This document shows, in pieces, positions 1-10,759 of a stretch of DNA of 39,838 bases (the first letter of the stretch is position 1; the number at the start of each line of letters is the position of its first letter). Source of the stretch: Spirogloea muscicola (Eukaryota; Streptophyta; Zygnematophyceae; Spirogloeales; Spirogloeaceae); assembly GCA_009602725.1 (NCBI GenBank), contig WELB01000027.1, positions 289,383 to 329,220 of the forward strand, read 5' to 3'. Both the position numbers and the translations under genes were made by a program. Below the pieces are notes generated by a model that ran no database searches, was not told the DNA's origin, and was given only the letters and a program-made list of their open reading frames with translations.

Positions 1-194
1 AGAAGGCGTGGCACCTGGTAGGAGGTGATGAGGGAGAGCAGCGTGATGGTCTTGCCGGTGCCCGTCGGCATCTCCAGCAGGCAGTGCCCGCGGGCGTCCA
101 GCGCGCGCTTGAGCTCCAGCATGTATGCGTGCTGCTCCGGGTAGATGAACTCGTACGGGAAGTACACCGTCAGCCCCTCCAGCTTGAACTTCAT
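1..194 (-). CDS. ERCC2: XPD/ERCC2 (Rad3, UVH6) DNA helicase of TFIIH, first exon only
   Basis: On the minus strand an ATG at 194 opens a 60-codon exon (194 down to 15) beginning [20 protein letters not shown] and containing [20 protein letters not shown] followed by [13 protein letters not shown]. This is the N-terminus of XPD, the 5'-3' helicase of TFIIH used in nucleotide excision repair and transcription initiation. MPTGTGKT is Walker A (motif I). Known XPD proteins are about 760 residues, so more than 90 percent lies beyond the left edge. After codon 60 the sequence continues GTGCCA, a possible splice donor at 14, placed where XPD conservation would break; read-through of a few more codons cannot be excluded. 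The 5' leader carries a GCC tract. The family match is very strong. Confidence 0.93.
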   Translation of the reverse strand, partial: MKFKLEGLTVYFPYEFIYPEQHAYMLELKRALDARGHCLLEMPTGTGKTITLLSLITSYQVPRL

Positions 195-197
195 CGC

Positions 198-198
198 G

Positions 199-235
<37 letters not shown>

Positions 236-236
236 G
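198..236. repeat. GCC trinucleotide tract in the XPD 5' leader
   Basis: An almost perfect run of GCC triplets lies immediately upstream of the XPD start codon on the minus strand. It gives false alanine- or proline-repeat reading frames on both strands. It is probably a length-variable microsatellite in the 5' untranslated region. Confidence 0.9.
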
Positions 237-240
237 GCGC

Positions 241-759
241 TTGCTTGCGGCTGCTGCACCGCGGCAGGCAGCTCGCGCCGCTTCGCAGGCGGTGCCGTGG
301 CGCCTCTCTGCGCTGCGGCTCCAATCGTGCCCTGCGGCAGGTCGCAGGCGGGCTGGCCTTCGTCCCGCCCTCGCAGAGGCTGCGGAGGCGGACCAGCGGC
401 CGGCCTGAGCACCGCAGCCGAGCGGGAAATTCCGACGACAGCAACTCTGAACTCAAAGGCCCTACGGTGACGGGAGATTGGTGCAGCAATTGCTCCTCCA
501 CACTACCCGGAAGGTAACCAAGACAGTTCGACGATGGGCTTGCTCTGAGACGGAGCGACCTCATCAAGGTGTAGAGCCTCTGTAGCTTCAAAGAAGCGTC
601 ACGTCCAAGCGGCCCTCGACTATGTCTGTATCTGCTGTGGGGTCCCGTATCAGAGAGGACGCAAGGCCGCCTGAGCTGTGTTGGCTGCTCCTAAGAGGCT
701 TCATAACTGGGCTTGGAGCCCACCGGGCATGTGGGCTTCTTTGGCAGACCTCTTCTCCA
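241..759. promoter_or_regulatory. Shared upstream region between XPD (minus) and SH3P (plus)
   Basis: The two genes are head to head with start codons at 194 and 760, leaving about 565 bases for both leaders and promoters. The XPD side is GC-rich and the SH3P side less so. I see no TATA box or other element I can name. A divergent promoter is inferred from gene layout only. The reading frames here on both strands look like by-products of GC-rich sequence. Confidence 0.4.
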
Positions 760-3531
760 ATGGACGCAATACGAAAGCAGGCAAGGAAGCTCTCTGAACA
801 GGTGGCGAAGCAGCAGCAGGTGGGCTTTCGGTATGGGCACTCTTGGTCAACGTTGACGACGGCTTTGCATGTCTACGTCCCGACACTCTTGCGCATCTTT
901 GAGACCGTCACTTGGGTTAGGCAGTGATCTGAGTTACCTTCACTGCCAAGGTCGTGTCAAGACTGTCATGATACGAACTGGTCAGGTTGAGGTCACCCTC
1001 GCCCAGACCTGCAGTCTCTGATGCACGATACAGATGCACATGCTTTTTCCTGACCCCATTGATTAAGACGTAGTCATGAGCAGTATATTGTTCAATTGGA
1101 GGTGCAATGCAGAGACTGGGTACTGACGCTACTATCTTGTCTGTGGTGCACAGGCAGTACTCAAGCAGTTCGGAGGCTCACAAGCACCTCAGCATAGTGA
1201 GACCATAATCACCGATGAAGCTGAGCTTCAAAGGCACCAGCAACTAGAGCGGCTATATACGACCACAAAAGCTGGAAAAGTAAGAAGGTGGCGCCAAGGA
1301 CTGTGAACTTGCTGTAGTGTCATGTCATTGGGACTGGAGAGTGTCCCTCAATGGCACTCAATCAATCTTTAGTACTCTACATAATGTCCCTTTAAGAATC
1401 TGACATTTCCTGCCAAGAATACTCAAATTGCATCTGTCAGCCATATCACTTGGCTATCAAGGGACTGGCCAAGATCGGATTTCGGAATACAGCTTCTAGT
1501 TATCATCAAGAATGAGGGACTGGAAAACAGTTAGCCCTGTCAAGCATGCCGAGTACAGATGGTGGGCAATCGCCTCACTTCAAGGTTGTGTCTGTACAGG
1601 GTTATCAGCGGGAGATTGTCAAGGGAGTGGAAGGTCTGGTTGCAACGGGTATTAAGCAGGTTGAGGTTGGTAAGCTTGTGACCAACTTCCACTCAATCTC
1701 AATGACTTAGTTAAAAGTAGATGTTCTTCCTGTGACTCATGGTATCATGTTTGCTTAGTGCTCAATCCTCGGCAATGCTTGAAGTAAGCATGGTATAATA
1801 AATAGCTTTCCTTGTTTGTCTTTGTCTTGAGCAGTAACCAAGTTAGCAGAGGATTGCCGCAAGTATGGCACAGAAGGGCCAGGCATGGGAGGAGCTCTTG
1901 GAAGGGCGTCAGTGCACTACAGCAACGCCGAGACTGCTGTCGAGAAGGAGCGAGAAGCCTTTCACCGAGCTATTACAACCCAGGTGGGTTTTCAGATACA
2001 GACCAACAGTCCCCATTGTCACGAAGACAATGCTTGTCGCATGCATCCAATCTGGTTGGAGACTCTCGGCCAGTCTGCATGGGCAAAAACTTCTGGCGGC
2101 GGATCAAGCATTGGTGACGGTACTGTCCTCCGGCCTGGCAGGTGGCTGAGCCCTTGAAGGCAATGATAATGGGAGCTCCGCTGGAAGATGCCCGACACTT
2201 GACACAGCGGTATGACAGGCTGCGACAAGAAGCGGAAGCTCAGGTGCACCTCTTGTCCTCCTGATGCAGCTTCTCAAGCACAAGGTGCTGTCTGCTTGGG
2301 TTGGGTGATTTCATTTTACACTTAAGACCCTACCAATCAGGTCCCAGCTTCAGCTTCTTCCGTCATTACAAGGAGGTAGTCAACACCAGTAATCCTTTAC
2401 ACTGAGTAGGGTTTCACGATTCCCCTTAAGCTCCACAGGTTGCAGAAGTGGAGAACCGCAAGACCCGAACGAGGGACCCAAAAAGTGGACCTGAAAACAC
2501 GGTGAAGCTCCAGATAGCAGAGCAGAAGATGGCGGAGCTGTCCTCGGCAATGGCTGTCCTGGGCAAGGAGGCTGCGTCTGCCATGACAGCAGTTGAGGCG
2601 CAGCAGCAGCGTCTCACGCTACAGCGGCTGATTGCGCTTGTGGAGGCCGAGAGGGCATTCCATGCTCAGGCTGCTGAGATCTTGGACCAGCTTCATGCAG
2701 AGGTGATACCTCAAGCCTGACCTGTGCTCTCCTCACTACTTGCATGTATTGTGCATGTGGTCCTGACCTTATCTCTTCTGTGCTAGACATCAATGATGGG
2801 CTATTTGCTGGGTCTTGCGTGCAGATGGTGTCTGAGAGGCAGCGGAGCGAGTCCCTGCCTCCACAGCAAGGGGTCTTTGACAGCATGCCGCCACCTTCAT
2901 ATGAAGACGTGAAGTCAAATGGCAATCGCTTCATGGCTGCACAGAAGGCCATGTTCTTCCTCGCTGAGGTCCGAGCAACCTTTGCCTCCTGTTTACTCTG
3001 TGAACTGGCTTGCTACTATGACTGTGGGCACCTTCGATTCACAGTATCGTACTCTTTGTGATGGTGAGGTGCTGAGGTGTGGCAGGTCATGCATTCTTTC
3101 GAGGCTGAGTCAGAAGGGGAGCTGAGCTTGACAGCGGGCGACTACGTTGTCGTCCGCCAGGTTAATGCCAAAGTCCAAGCTTGACTTAGCATCTCTTGCT
3201 ACTTATTGATCGCTTTCACCTGCTCTAGCATCCTCCGTTGTACATGAAACATAAGGGTGGTCCGTTTGCATAGGGACTTTCAGCAACACAATGATCTCGG
3301 CTTTGTGTATTTGCTCGAAAACTGCTCTTCACAGCCATGAGCTTGGCTGGCTCGTGCAGTCAATGCGAAGCTGAGACCTGATCTTTTTGAAACATCACAA
3401 CACCGCAGGTGTCGCCCACTGGCTGGTCAGAGGGCGAGTGCAAAGGCAAGGCTGGGTGGTTTCCTTCTGCATATGTGGAGCAGCGCCAGCGCATGCCTGC
3501 CAATAAGATCCTGGATGCTGGGAACATCTAG
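760..3531 (+). CDS. SH3P-type BAR/SH3 endocytic adaptor (plant SH3P1/2/3 family)
   Basis: Nine exons join in frame to a 370-residue protein: 760-819, 1154-1279, 1600-1669, 1835-1983, 2142-2243, 2439-2702, 2825-2968, 3086-3160, 3409-3531. It starts MDAIRKQARKLSEQVAKQQQ, the characteristic start of plant SH3P proteins, whose length (350-440 residues) it matches. Exons 1-6 (about residues 1-257) form the BAR-like coiled region, with GVEGLVATGIKQVEV, APLEDARHLTQRYDRLRQEA and LVEAERAFHAQAAEILDQLH. The SH3 domain is about residues 306-355: MHSFEAESEGELSL, then TGWSEGE and GWFPSAYVE. Plant relatives bind membranes, actin, clathrin-coated vesicles and autophagosomes; that role is by family. Every intron ends in AG and all phases close. 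The donor after exon 7 (GTCCGA) is weak, so that boundary is least certain. It is head to head with XPD. Confidence 0.9.
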
Positions 3532-3926
3532 ATAGCCAACAGTCTGATTGGCAACAATCACTGGTAATCTGTAACTATGTCATTGCCTCTGCCAGCACCT
3601 TCGCTGGCGCTGCAGCTAATTGCTTGAACAAAAGGTGAACGGGTTGGTTCAGCGCATCTCAATTCAGCTCAGCTTGAGCTGCCGAAATGTCAGCTGTGAC
3701 AAAGCTGTGCATCTTGCATATACGTGCAAGTGCTCAGAAGCTCTGCACGTCTGGCAGCAGTCATCCAACAGGGCCCAGGTTACAGGTAATATTCGCTAGT
3801 TGGGCCAGGAAGAGGTGCCAAGGGTTCTCACTACCGAGACAGGTAGGCAGGCGGAAAACGAGCACCGATCAACCGTGCTGCTGATAGCGAGTCAACTGTC
3901 TCACAGCGTAACTGCCCCCTTAGGTG
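3532..3926. promoter_or_regulatory. Convergent 3' region between SH3P and ATP12
   Basis: Stop codons at 3531 (plus) and 3927 (minus) face each other across 395 bases. TGTAA, the usual green-algal poly(A) signal, occurs on the plus strand at 3570-3574, 39 bases after the SH3P stop. On the minus strand it occurs at 3780-3784, about 143 bases after the ATP12 stop. These pentamers are common by chance, so assignment as signals is tentative. No gene is seen in this interval. Confidence 0.4.
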
Positions 3927-5516
3927 TCAAAAGTGGAGCAAGCGGAGAAAGAGGGATGGGCCAGCCATGCGGACGCGCATGTCAGCTATGTCCACATCGT
4001 GCCCGCCTTCGACGAAGCCCCACTCCTCCACCTGCCACCCCACATTTCCGACATGTCTTGGTCGTCAGCCTTCACCATCAGAGAGTGGCACTTGCTCCAG
4101 TGCAACTGGCGGGACAGCCAATATCAGCTGTTCGACCCCAAGCACTGGACAACAAAACTGGACATACTGAGCTACAGTAATGTGAAATTGCACAATCCAA
4201 GGAGCCAAGTCCGAGCTTGGAGATGTTCATGAGAACTCAAGCTCAACCCTGCACACTGCAGGAAGATAGAGTGCTCATGCAACGAGCATGCTGGTGCTGA
4301 CTAGGGCACCTGGAAGTCCTCGTCAAGCCTCGCTGCAGAGATGGCAGCTGCGATGTCAAGGTGACCCTCGACGACGGCGAGTGCAATCACCAACGACCGC
4401 GCAGAGCCTGCCAGCAAGTCAACGCTCGCGAGCTGCCAGTCGTCCAGGCTGTCAAGGTACGCCCTCATCGCCGTCACCACGTTGTCAGGCTGGCTGGGCC
4501 CCATGATATCTGCTGAATGTGATGGCTTGGCGCCGATGTGGGCGCCCACCTTATCAAGGATAGGATTCCACACTTCTGCCTGCTTGTCTGCAATACATCG
4601 GCACATCTGACACCTCTGAGAAATTTGAGTGTGGCAGCCCGTTGACACCAGGCAGTTCTGAAGCTCGGAAGGGACATCAGACTCGATACAAGATTCAAGT
4701 TCCAGTTTGAGACTGTCAAGGTTCGCGAAGTACTCGTCTTGTGCAGCAGTTCCTCTATGAAATATGAGAGGAAATAAGGACCTGCCAGGGAGGAGGGTTC
4801 GGGAGCTCGCACACACAGTGAGTCGGTGTGGAAGTACTTGAGCAGCGTAACTATCACCCGCTCGCGGTCTGTAGCAATCTGGTCGATCGCCGTGGCGGCA
4901 AGCTTCATAAGGGGCATCGTGAATGGTCGCACCGACTTGGAGTCCTGGACCCAGATAAGAATGGCGGGAGCGTCAGGAGGAGTCGGCGTCGGCGACAACC
5001 GAGGACGCCTGATGCAGCTGGAGCGCCTGGCGCAGCACTTCATTGTGCCTCAACTTTCGCGCTGGGCTACGTGGGTGCTCGTTGGGCAGCCCAGCCATGG
5101 CCGCTACAAGCTCCGCTGCGCTGCCGACTTCTCCATCCTGCTCTGCAGACTGTGGTTCAAGTCACAACCACTGGCCGCACTCGGCGCCTGCACCCTGCGA
5201 GCTGCGAGCTGAGATGTGCTCCTGGCAGCCTCTCGGCGGCTGTCAAGCAGGCCCGGCTACGGAGGGGTCTGGTCGGATGCAGCGGCCCTGGTGAGCGCCA
5301 GCCGCGATGTAATGAAACGAATGAGAGGGATAGCGACCAAAGGCGGCCGCGGCTTCGCACCTGCCACTCCCACTCGGCAGCGATGGCCATGGCCAGCGCG
5401 CACGACGGCACCACCAGCGGCCGCCGCGCCGGCGTCTGCAGCTCGCGCCCGTCCAGTAGCACCGCGTACCCGCCGCCGCCGCCACCGCCGGAGCCGGCGG
5501 GCGCGGCGTGGGCCCG
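3927..5516 (-). CDS. ATP12: ATP12 mitochondrial F1-ATPase assembly chaperone (ATPAF2), N-terminus missing
   Basis: Four minus-strand exons join in frame: 5516-5361 (open at its 5' side), 4944-4782, 4587-4310, 4031-3927, giving about 233 residues. ATP12 binds the F1 alpha subunit during ATP synthase assembly in mitochondria. Family signatures in order: GYAVLLDGRELQTP, LAMAIAAEWEWQ, RPFTMPLMKLAATAIDQ, KYFHTDSLCVRAPE, KQAEVWNPILDKVG, a central LDSLDDWQLASVDLLAGSA, and the terminal WGFVEGGHDVDIADMR. Splice phases agree at each junction, for example CTGGCAG joined to ACAAGCAG. A glycine run encoded by a CCG tract precedes the first conserved block. The start codon and presumed mitochondrial presequence are absent because the exon runs into an N at 5517, beyond which the sequence is a repeat. 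Plus-strand reading frames across 3924-4232 are shadows of the last exon. Confidence 0.9.
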
Positions 5517-5517
5517 N
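5517..5517. other. Single ambiguous base, probable assembly junction
   Basis: One N separates ATP12 exon sequence from a dispersed repeat. Coding sequence is cut exactly here, which fits a collapsed gap rather than an uncertain base call. Similar lone Ns occur at 23062 and 35056, each at a break in otherwise alignable sequence. Confidence 0.7.
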
Positions 5518-5845
5518 CTGAAAGAGAGAAGCGCGGCCAGTTTGACTGGTGGCTGGGAAAGGCCAGCCCAAAGGAATGGACAAGGTCTGAAGGAGCCGGA
5601 GTGCGAACGACTAGGACTAAGACATTAGCCAAGGAACGCTCAGTAACCTATAGTCAGGAGATGCAAGTCTGAGTAGCTAGCCGGCGGAAAGATGTCGCTC
5701 TGACGGAAGCCGGAGGCCGCCGCCAAAGCCAAAGCGGCGGCCTCCGGCTTCTTAGTCCTAGTCCTTCGCACTCCGGCTCCTTCAGACCTTGTCCATTCCT
5801 TTGGGCTGGCCTTTCCCAGCCACCAGTCAATGTGGCCGCGCTTTC
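5518..5845. repeat. Foldback (inverted-repeat) element
   Basis: The left arm from 5518 reads, in reverse, as the right arm ending near 5845. Both contain the reverse complement pair of GACCTTGTCCATTCC, TTTGGGCTGGCC and TTTCCCAGCCACCAGTCA. The centre near 5709-5746 is itself a palindrome rich in GGCGGCCTCCGG. The arms match dispersed repeats elsewhere in the window (for example near 6079-6140 and 38355-38420). I see no coding capacity, so it is best read as a non-autonomous foldback element or two inverted insertions of the same short repeat. Confidence 0.75.
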
Positions 5846-6612
5846 TGATTCATGTAGCCCCACATTTTTGCACTAATTTTGCCGGAACAGTGTTGGCTAG
5901 GATTGGCCACCCTTTCATTTCGTGCGCACCGCGCGCCTTATCTCTCTTTCACGGCCATTGTCCCCTTGCTGCGAGTTACTCGACTTGCTGCTGCTCACTC
6001 GTGGTCACTAAGCTTCCATCTGCCGTAGGCTCGTGTCTAGCTGCGTCGTTTTAGGCACATTTTTGGCTCTTTGGACCATGTCCTCTCCTTTTGGGCGGGC
6101 CTTTCCCAGTCAATCTGGCCGCGCTTTCGTTTCACAGCCCCTACCTTCTGTGGGCGAGCACTTCCTCGGCAGAAGCTTCTTCTCCTGGCCGCCGCTGCAG
6201 TCCGCCCCCGCGCCGCGCAGCCCGCCGCCGCCGCCGCCGCCGCCGCACGGCCGGGCCGCGGCCTGCCGCTGACGACGCCCATCACCTTCGAGTCTGGACA
6301 CACAACCACTGATGCATCTAATGCTGACGACTTACTATTAGGCTCAGGGTTTGGGTTAGGTGTAACTCTATCTTGAGTTAAGGGCCTGACCTCATAGTTC
6401 TCAGGATGCAGCCATTTAGAATCGAATTTTGGGATTGAGTGACGCCTGCTCAAACCTCGCTGCACCCGTCTTCCTCTCGGTTGTATTTGCTGTCCTTCCC
6501 CCATGGCATGCACCTGCGGGATCCTGGCTCGCATCGCCGGCTGTGGTTGCAACCGGTGGCCCAAGCGCTGATTGCGCCTCGGTTGCGGCGGCGCCACTGT
6601 TTGTGGGCGCAG
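5846..6612. other. Repeat fragments and unresolved upstream region of CstF50
   Basis: At 6079-6140 lies another copy of the GGGC(T/G)GGCCTTTCCCAG repeat, followed by a GCC tract (about 6222-6246). The segment 5910-5960 holds the module with GTGCGCACCGCGCGCC that recurs at about 10530, 19640 and 23215. The dimerisation region of CstF50 should lie upstream of 6613, but I could not recognise it in any frame, so this stretch may contain undetected exons. The long minus-strand frame across 6037-7065 overlaps the CstF50 exons and is not supported. Confidence 0.5.
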
Positions 6613-9071
6613 GGACGGCGGAGTGAAGCGAGAGCCCAAGGCCTTCCTCAACCACGCTTCGCAGGCCGTGTCGGAGCACAAGGCCTGCACCTCTCCGACC
6701 TCAAGCTGCTGGCCGCGTAATGGCTGGCAAGCATCGTGCGGTCTGGCGCCGGCCGCACCTTCTGACGTGCAGCGCGGCGGCGGCAGGGCGCAGGCACGTC
6801 CGCGCGCTTCAGCGCCGATGGCCGCTGGCTCGCCACCGGCGGCGCCGACGCCTCCCTCAAGCTCTACGAGGTCGCCAACACCGCCGCCTACGCAGCCCTT
6901 GTGGCCGCCCACCTCCTGGCCCAACAGGCCCGGATGTCGCTTGGGTCCGGCGCCAACGAGCGCACTGCTGATATTGCCATGCTGCTGCGCTGGAGTCCAG
7001 GTGGAGGCTCTCAGAGCGCAGTTTGCGCCAACCGAGGAGGGCGCTCTGGCGGAGCGCCCCAACATCCGCGTCTACCTCGACCACGCCCAGGTCCGCTGCC
7101 GACTGCCAGAGCTGGCGGCCGCCAGCTGTCCGCGGTTGCCACCACTCTGCGCTCGGCCTTGGCTGCTCCTGCAGTCAGCTGCTAGTGCTGACGGCTGCCT
7201 GGGGCCCGGGAGCGGTGGCGCATCGGCAGCGCAGCAAATAAACGACGCGGACTTCCACCCGACTACGCCCATCCTCATCTCTGCCGCCGACGACAGCACC
7301 ATCAAGTGGGCTGCCGTTTATGCTGCCTTCGCAACTGCCGCCTGTGCAGCCCTTACACTGTCCTCTATTTCTCAATGTTGTCATAGAAAGCCTGCCATTA
7401 TTGCCAGCTCCACTCAAGGGCGCTGTTAAGGAGACCTGCTCTGCTGCTATGCGTTGGCGCAGGTTCTTCGACTTCCGGTACACCGCCCGGCGAGCCTTCC
7501 GCGTCATCCAGGTGCTCAGCCTCTCGTCCGGCCCACCGGCAGGGCCAGGCTGGCAAGCTCGGCACATTCGCCAACAGTCGCCAAAGCAGCAGCGCCAAAG
7601 CCTAGCGCGCTGCATTGGCTGGTGCCGGCGCAATTTGTGGTCAGGATACTCACCGCGTGAAGTCCGTTGCCTTCCACCCCTGTGGCGAGTACGTCCTCGC
7701 TGGTGAGATGTGCTCCGTCCAAGTTCCTGCAGGGGATACTAAGAAATTGGAGATCAGATCTGAGAAACATGAACCAAGACTTGTGCCTAATGGCTTAAGG
7801 GTCAGCTTCTGTTGCCAACACTGCTGCTGCCCTTGCCCTGCTCGGTTGGAGATGGCTGTTGAGGCTTGGTCGCACCTTGTGAACTATAACTCATGGTTAG
7901 GTGTACACAGGCACGGAGCATGCGCTGCTGCACCTCTACGATGTGAATACTTTCAAGTGCTTCCTGTCGGCGGCTGTCCAGCCGCCGCACATCGGCGGTG
8001 CTGTGAACCAGGCGAGCAGCGCTGGGCTGGTGTCACTGCAGAGCGCACTCGCTGGCCGCTGTTGCAGTGCGGCGCTGAAGGTGTGGCTTTGCTGCAGATG
8101 GCAACTGCTGATGCCCCTCTCCTGTCTCCTACCCCGTTGGCTGCTGTTGCCAGGTCCGATACAGTCAGACCGGCGCGGCATATGCGAGCTGCCACAAGGA
8201 TGGTGCCGTGCGGCTGTGGGACGGCGTGACTGGGCGCTGCGTGCGAGTCCTGGGTGGGCCCGACATCAGCACCGCTGCCAGTGGTGCCGGCCAGGCCGCC
8301 GCCGGCGCTGGTGAAGTCGCGGCACGACCTGAGGCAATAAGTGTGGCCTTCAGTCGAGACCAAAAGTGAGTTACTGCCAGCAAGGGTGCTTGTGGGGGGC
8401 TGAAGTTGTAAGATCAGGCTTTGTATACGTTGTGGACACCAGATCTCCACATGAAACCCTGTCTTTGCTATGTTACTGTAGCAGCAGCAGTGACTGCGGA
8501 CGGTTTGAGCTTCTATGCAGGTACCTGCTGACAGGTGGGCAGGATGGCACTGCTAGATTGTGGGACATTGGCAGTGGCCAGCAAGTACAGACATACGGTG
8601 GCGGTGGCGGCGGTGGCAACGGCAACGGCGGTGGCGACGCCACACCCTCCTCTGGCCAGGTGCAGTGAGAACAGCAGTTTCATCTGCATCGAGCCGTACG
8701 GTCAGGGCGTGTCTGGCGCTGCTAACGGTTGCAGGGAGCAGGGTGGCGGCCAGGCGGCATTCGATCATGTGGAGGAGCTGGTGCTGAGCACAAGCGGCGT
8801 GACAAATGAGGTGCGTGCGCCAATGGGCAGTACAGCTGCTAGCGCTGCACCTGCGCGAAGCACCACAGAGTTGGCTCTAAGTAATGTCAGCTGGGCAGCC
8901 CTGCAGGTGGTTGTGTGGGATGTCGTGACGGGCAAGGAGGTGGCGCGCTTGCCCTCGGGGCACACCGGCACTCCAACCACACTTGCACATTCACCGGCTG
9001 AGGCGGTGTTTGCGACAGTGGGCGCGGACCATGTTGTGCGCCTGTGGGTCGAGCAGGCTGAGTCGTTATAG
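6613..9071 (+). CDS. CSTF1: CstF50 (CSTF1), WD40 subunit of cleavage stimulation factor; N-terminus unresolved
   Basis: Exons 6787-6870, 7001-7090, 7235-7305, 7463-7511, 7645-7702, 7911-8011, 8154-8365, 8521-8659, 8742-8810 and 8907-9071 join in frame to 345 residues of a WD40 propeller. A preceding exon ending at 6682 (NHASQAVSEHK) is probable. Matches to plant CstF50 run in order: ARFSADGRWLATGGADASLK, RPNIRVYLDHA, INDADFHPTTPILISAADDS, THRVKSVAFHPCGEYVLAG, HALLHLYDVNTFKCFLS, HKDGAVRLWDGVTGRCVR, GGQDGTARLWDIGSG, and terminal VVVWDVVTGKEVARLPSGH. The protein takes part in pre-mRNA 3' end cleavage in the nucleus. The intron after 8011 begins GC (a GC-AG intron), and the one after 6682 would also start GC. 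A glycine- and asparagine-rich insert (about 8597-8640) sits between blades. The N-terminal dimerisation part was not found. Confidence 0.88.
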
Positions 9072-10198
9072 TGGGAGCACAAGGGACTGGCGGCTCAGCT
9101 GCCGTCAATGATCCTGGCGGCACTGGCGGTTACAGCATTCGTGGGTCGATGATGGTGCCATCGACGCTAGCGTCACCGCAAGCACTGCTGCGCTATGCTC
9201 GTCCGGCTGGGCAGGGATGACACAGAAGCCAAGTCATCGGAGCAGGGCTTTGCGAGAGGAGCAACACCAGCCAGCTGCCGTGGCATGAAGGATACCGGGG
9301 TGGTTGTGGGAGAAGCGGCGACGGCAGTGCAAGAAGCGCCAATGGTGAGGAGAACGGTGCTGCATGCCAAGGGCGAAAGCAAAGGGGCTTGGGTGTAAAG
9401 GGGTGGCGATGCATGCGACGCGCCCAATCTGGCTCTGGGACCATTTGTGTTCTCGTTAGCAGTAAGCAGCATATTGACCGGCCTGCTTCCGAAAGCAAGG
9501 CCTGTGTCCTTGATCCTGGAGGACAGGCAGTCAGAATGTAAGCGGCGCATGGTCCATTTGGTACATGTGCCTGCTTGAGGACTGTGGATCCTCCCTGCAC
9601 ATGGGCTTGACGAAGGCCCTCTTTTACTATGCGCAATTTCCTCTTCCGCCTGCAGTGCCAGCCCAGCTCCTACAATCGTCATGTCCTAGTATCAGAGCCT
9701 TTGCAGCCTCAGGCACGTTAGAACCCCCATAAGCTACCTGCTCCGTGTCATCAGGGCTGTCCTCGAAGGGAGGCTGCTCATCCGCAGAAAAGAAGCTCTT
9801 CATGTGGAGAAGAGGCTCTTCAAGAGAGGGCGATGGCTGCGAGAAGCAAGCCCAAACAAATTGCTGCTGCAGGCGCCGCCCATAGACACTGCCACGTGCT
9901 TCGATGGATGTTGCAGGCCCCAGCTGATTGATCAGGAGTAGATCAAGGTTAACAGACTGTATCATTGAACGACCAATGAGAGAAGGCGCCCATTGCGGCA
10001 TGAAACGGAAGGAGGCCAAACAGAGCCAATACACTGTTCAGGCAACCAATGTGAAGGATGGGGCTACACAAAGCGACGCCCTTGGCTTAGAGGCCCTTGG
10101 CTAGAGGAGCTGAGGTAACAGGACGAAAGCACAAGTGAAGGGGAACTTCAGTATCCACGAGTGAGTACGGCACCGCACATACAGATTGACAGGCTAGC
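9072..10198. other. Intergenic stretch with no recognised gene
   Basis: A minus-strand open frame of 135 codons (9627-10034) resembles no family I know. Its start region lies in a dispersed repeat module (about 9975-10035) also seen at 10520-10590 and 25010-25080. A minus-strand frame at 9173-9682 has no support either. TGTAA at 9536-9540 or 9392-9396 could serve CstF50 but is unproven. Confidence 0.5.
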
Positions 10199-10297
10199 TT
10201 GGAGCCAGAGCACCGCCACGAACGTCAGTGGCCTGGCTTAGAAGAAGCACTGTTCCAGAGGGCTGTGAGAGAAATAGCTCTTCCATGTAAAGCAATG

Positions 10298-10392
10298 GCT
10301 GTGAGATGCCAGCCCAAAGGACTAAACAATAAGGTGAGAAGAAAAGGCAGCTCAGCTTTGCTCATACTTTGTTCGGGCTGGCATCTCACAGC
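10298..10392. repeat. Short inverted repeat, hairpin-forming
   Basis: GCTGTGAGATGCCAGCCC at 10298-10315 is perfectly inverted at 10375-10392, with a 59-base spacer. Both arms contain the GGGCTGGC core of the dispersed repeat family of this window. Matching flanks extend more loosely outward. It has the size and form of a foldback or MITE-like insertion. Confidence 0.75.
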
Positions 10393-10439
10393 CACCGCCC
10401 TCTCCCGGAAGCCTCTTTCCGCCTAGAGCACCGGCAGCT

Positions 10440-10759
10440 CTTCCAGAGCTTCCAGTGCTTTAGGTGGAGATAGTGAAGACAGAAAGGGGGTGAGGCTGTG
10501 AAAAGCGAGCCCGAAAACTTGACAGAAGTGAAAGAGAGAAGGCGCGCGGTGCGCATGAAATTAAAGCGAGGCCAATTCAAGCCAGTACATTGTTCAGACA
10601 AAAACTAGCGCAAAGATAAGGGGGAAAGACGAGAAGTAGTAACACTCTTCCAGTAGAGGGCGATGGCTGTGATGGCTGGCCAGCCCAGAAAGTGCGAAGA
10701 GGCCAGCCACGGGGGCACGGTCGGGGCACGGTCCGCCGTTGACCGTCAGGGGCCGCCAG
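10440..10759. repeat. Dispersed repeat modules
   Basis: This stretch is built of modules found elsewhere in the window. The segment with GCGCGCGGTGCGCATGAAAT and following bases to about 10590 recurs inverted at 23165-23240 and, more diverged, at 19630-19680. Near 10670-10690 is a GGCTGGCCAGCCC core. No gene is seen. Confidence 0.6.

Noticed and set aside
3924-4232. Plus-strand open frame of 102 codons
   Set aside because: The minus strand of the same bases encodes the conserved ATP12 C-terminus (WGFVEGGHDVDIA), so this is a shadow.
6346-6360. Telomere-like AGGGTTTGGGTTAGG
   Set aside because: A single short run, not a tandem array of TTTAGGG; chance or a tiny relic at best.
6037-7065. Minus-strand open frame of 342 codons
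   Set aside because: It covers CstF50 exons on the other strand, is Arg/Pro/Ala-rich as expected from GC-rich antisense, and includes a GCC tract; no family features.
9627-10034. Minus-strand 135-codon frame as a gene
   Set aside because: No recognisable domain and its start lies in a dispersed repeat module; kept only as a note in the intergenic entry.
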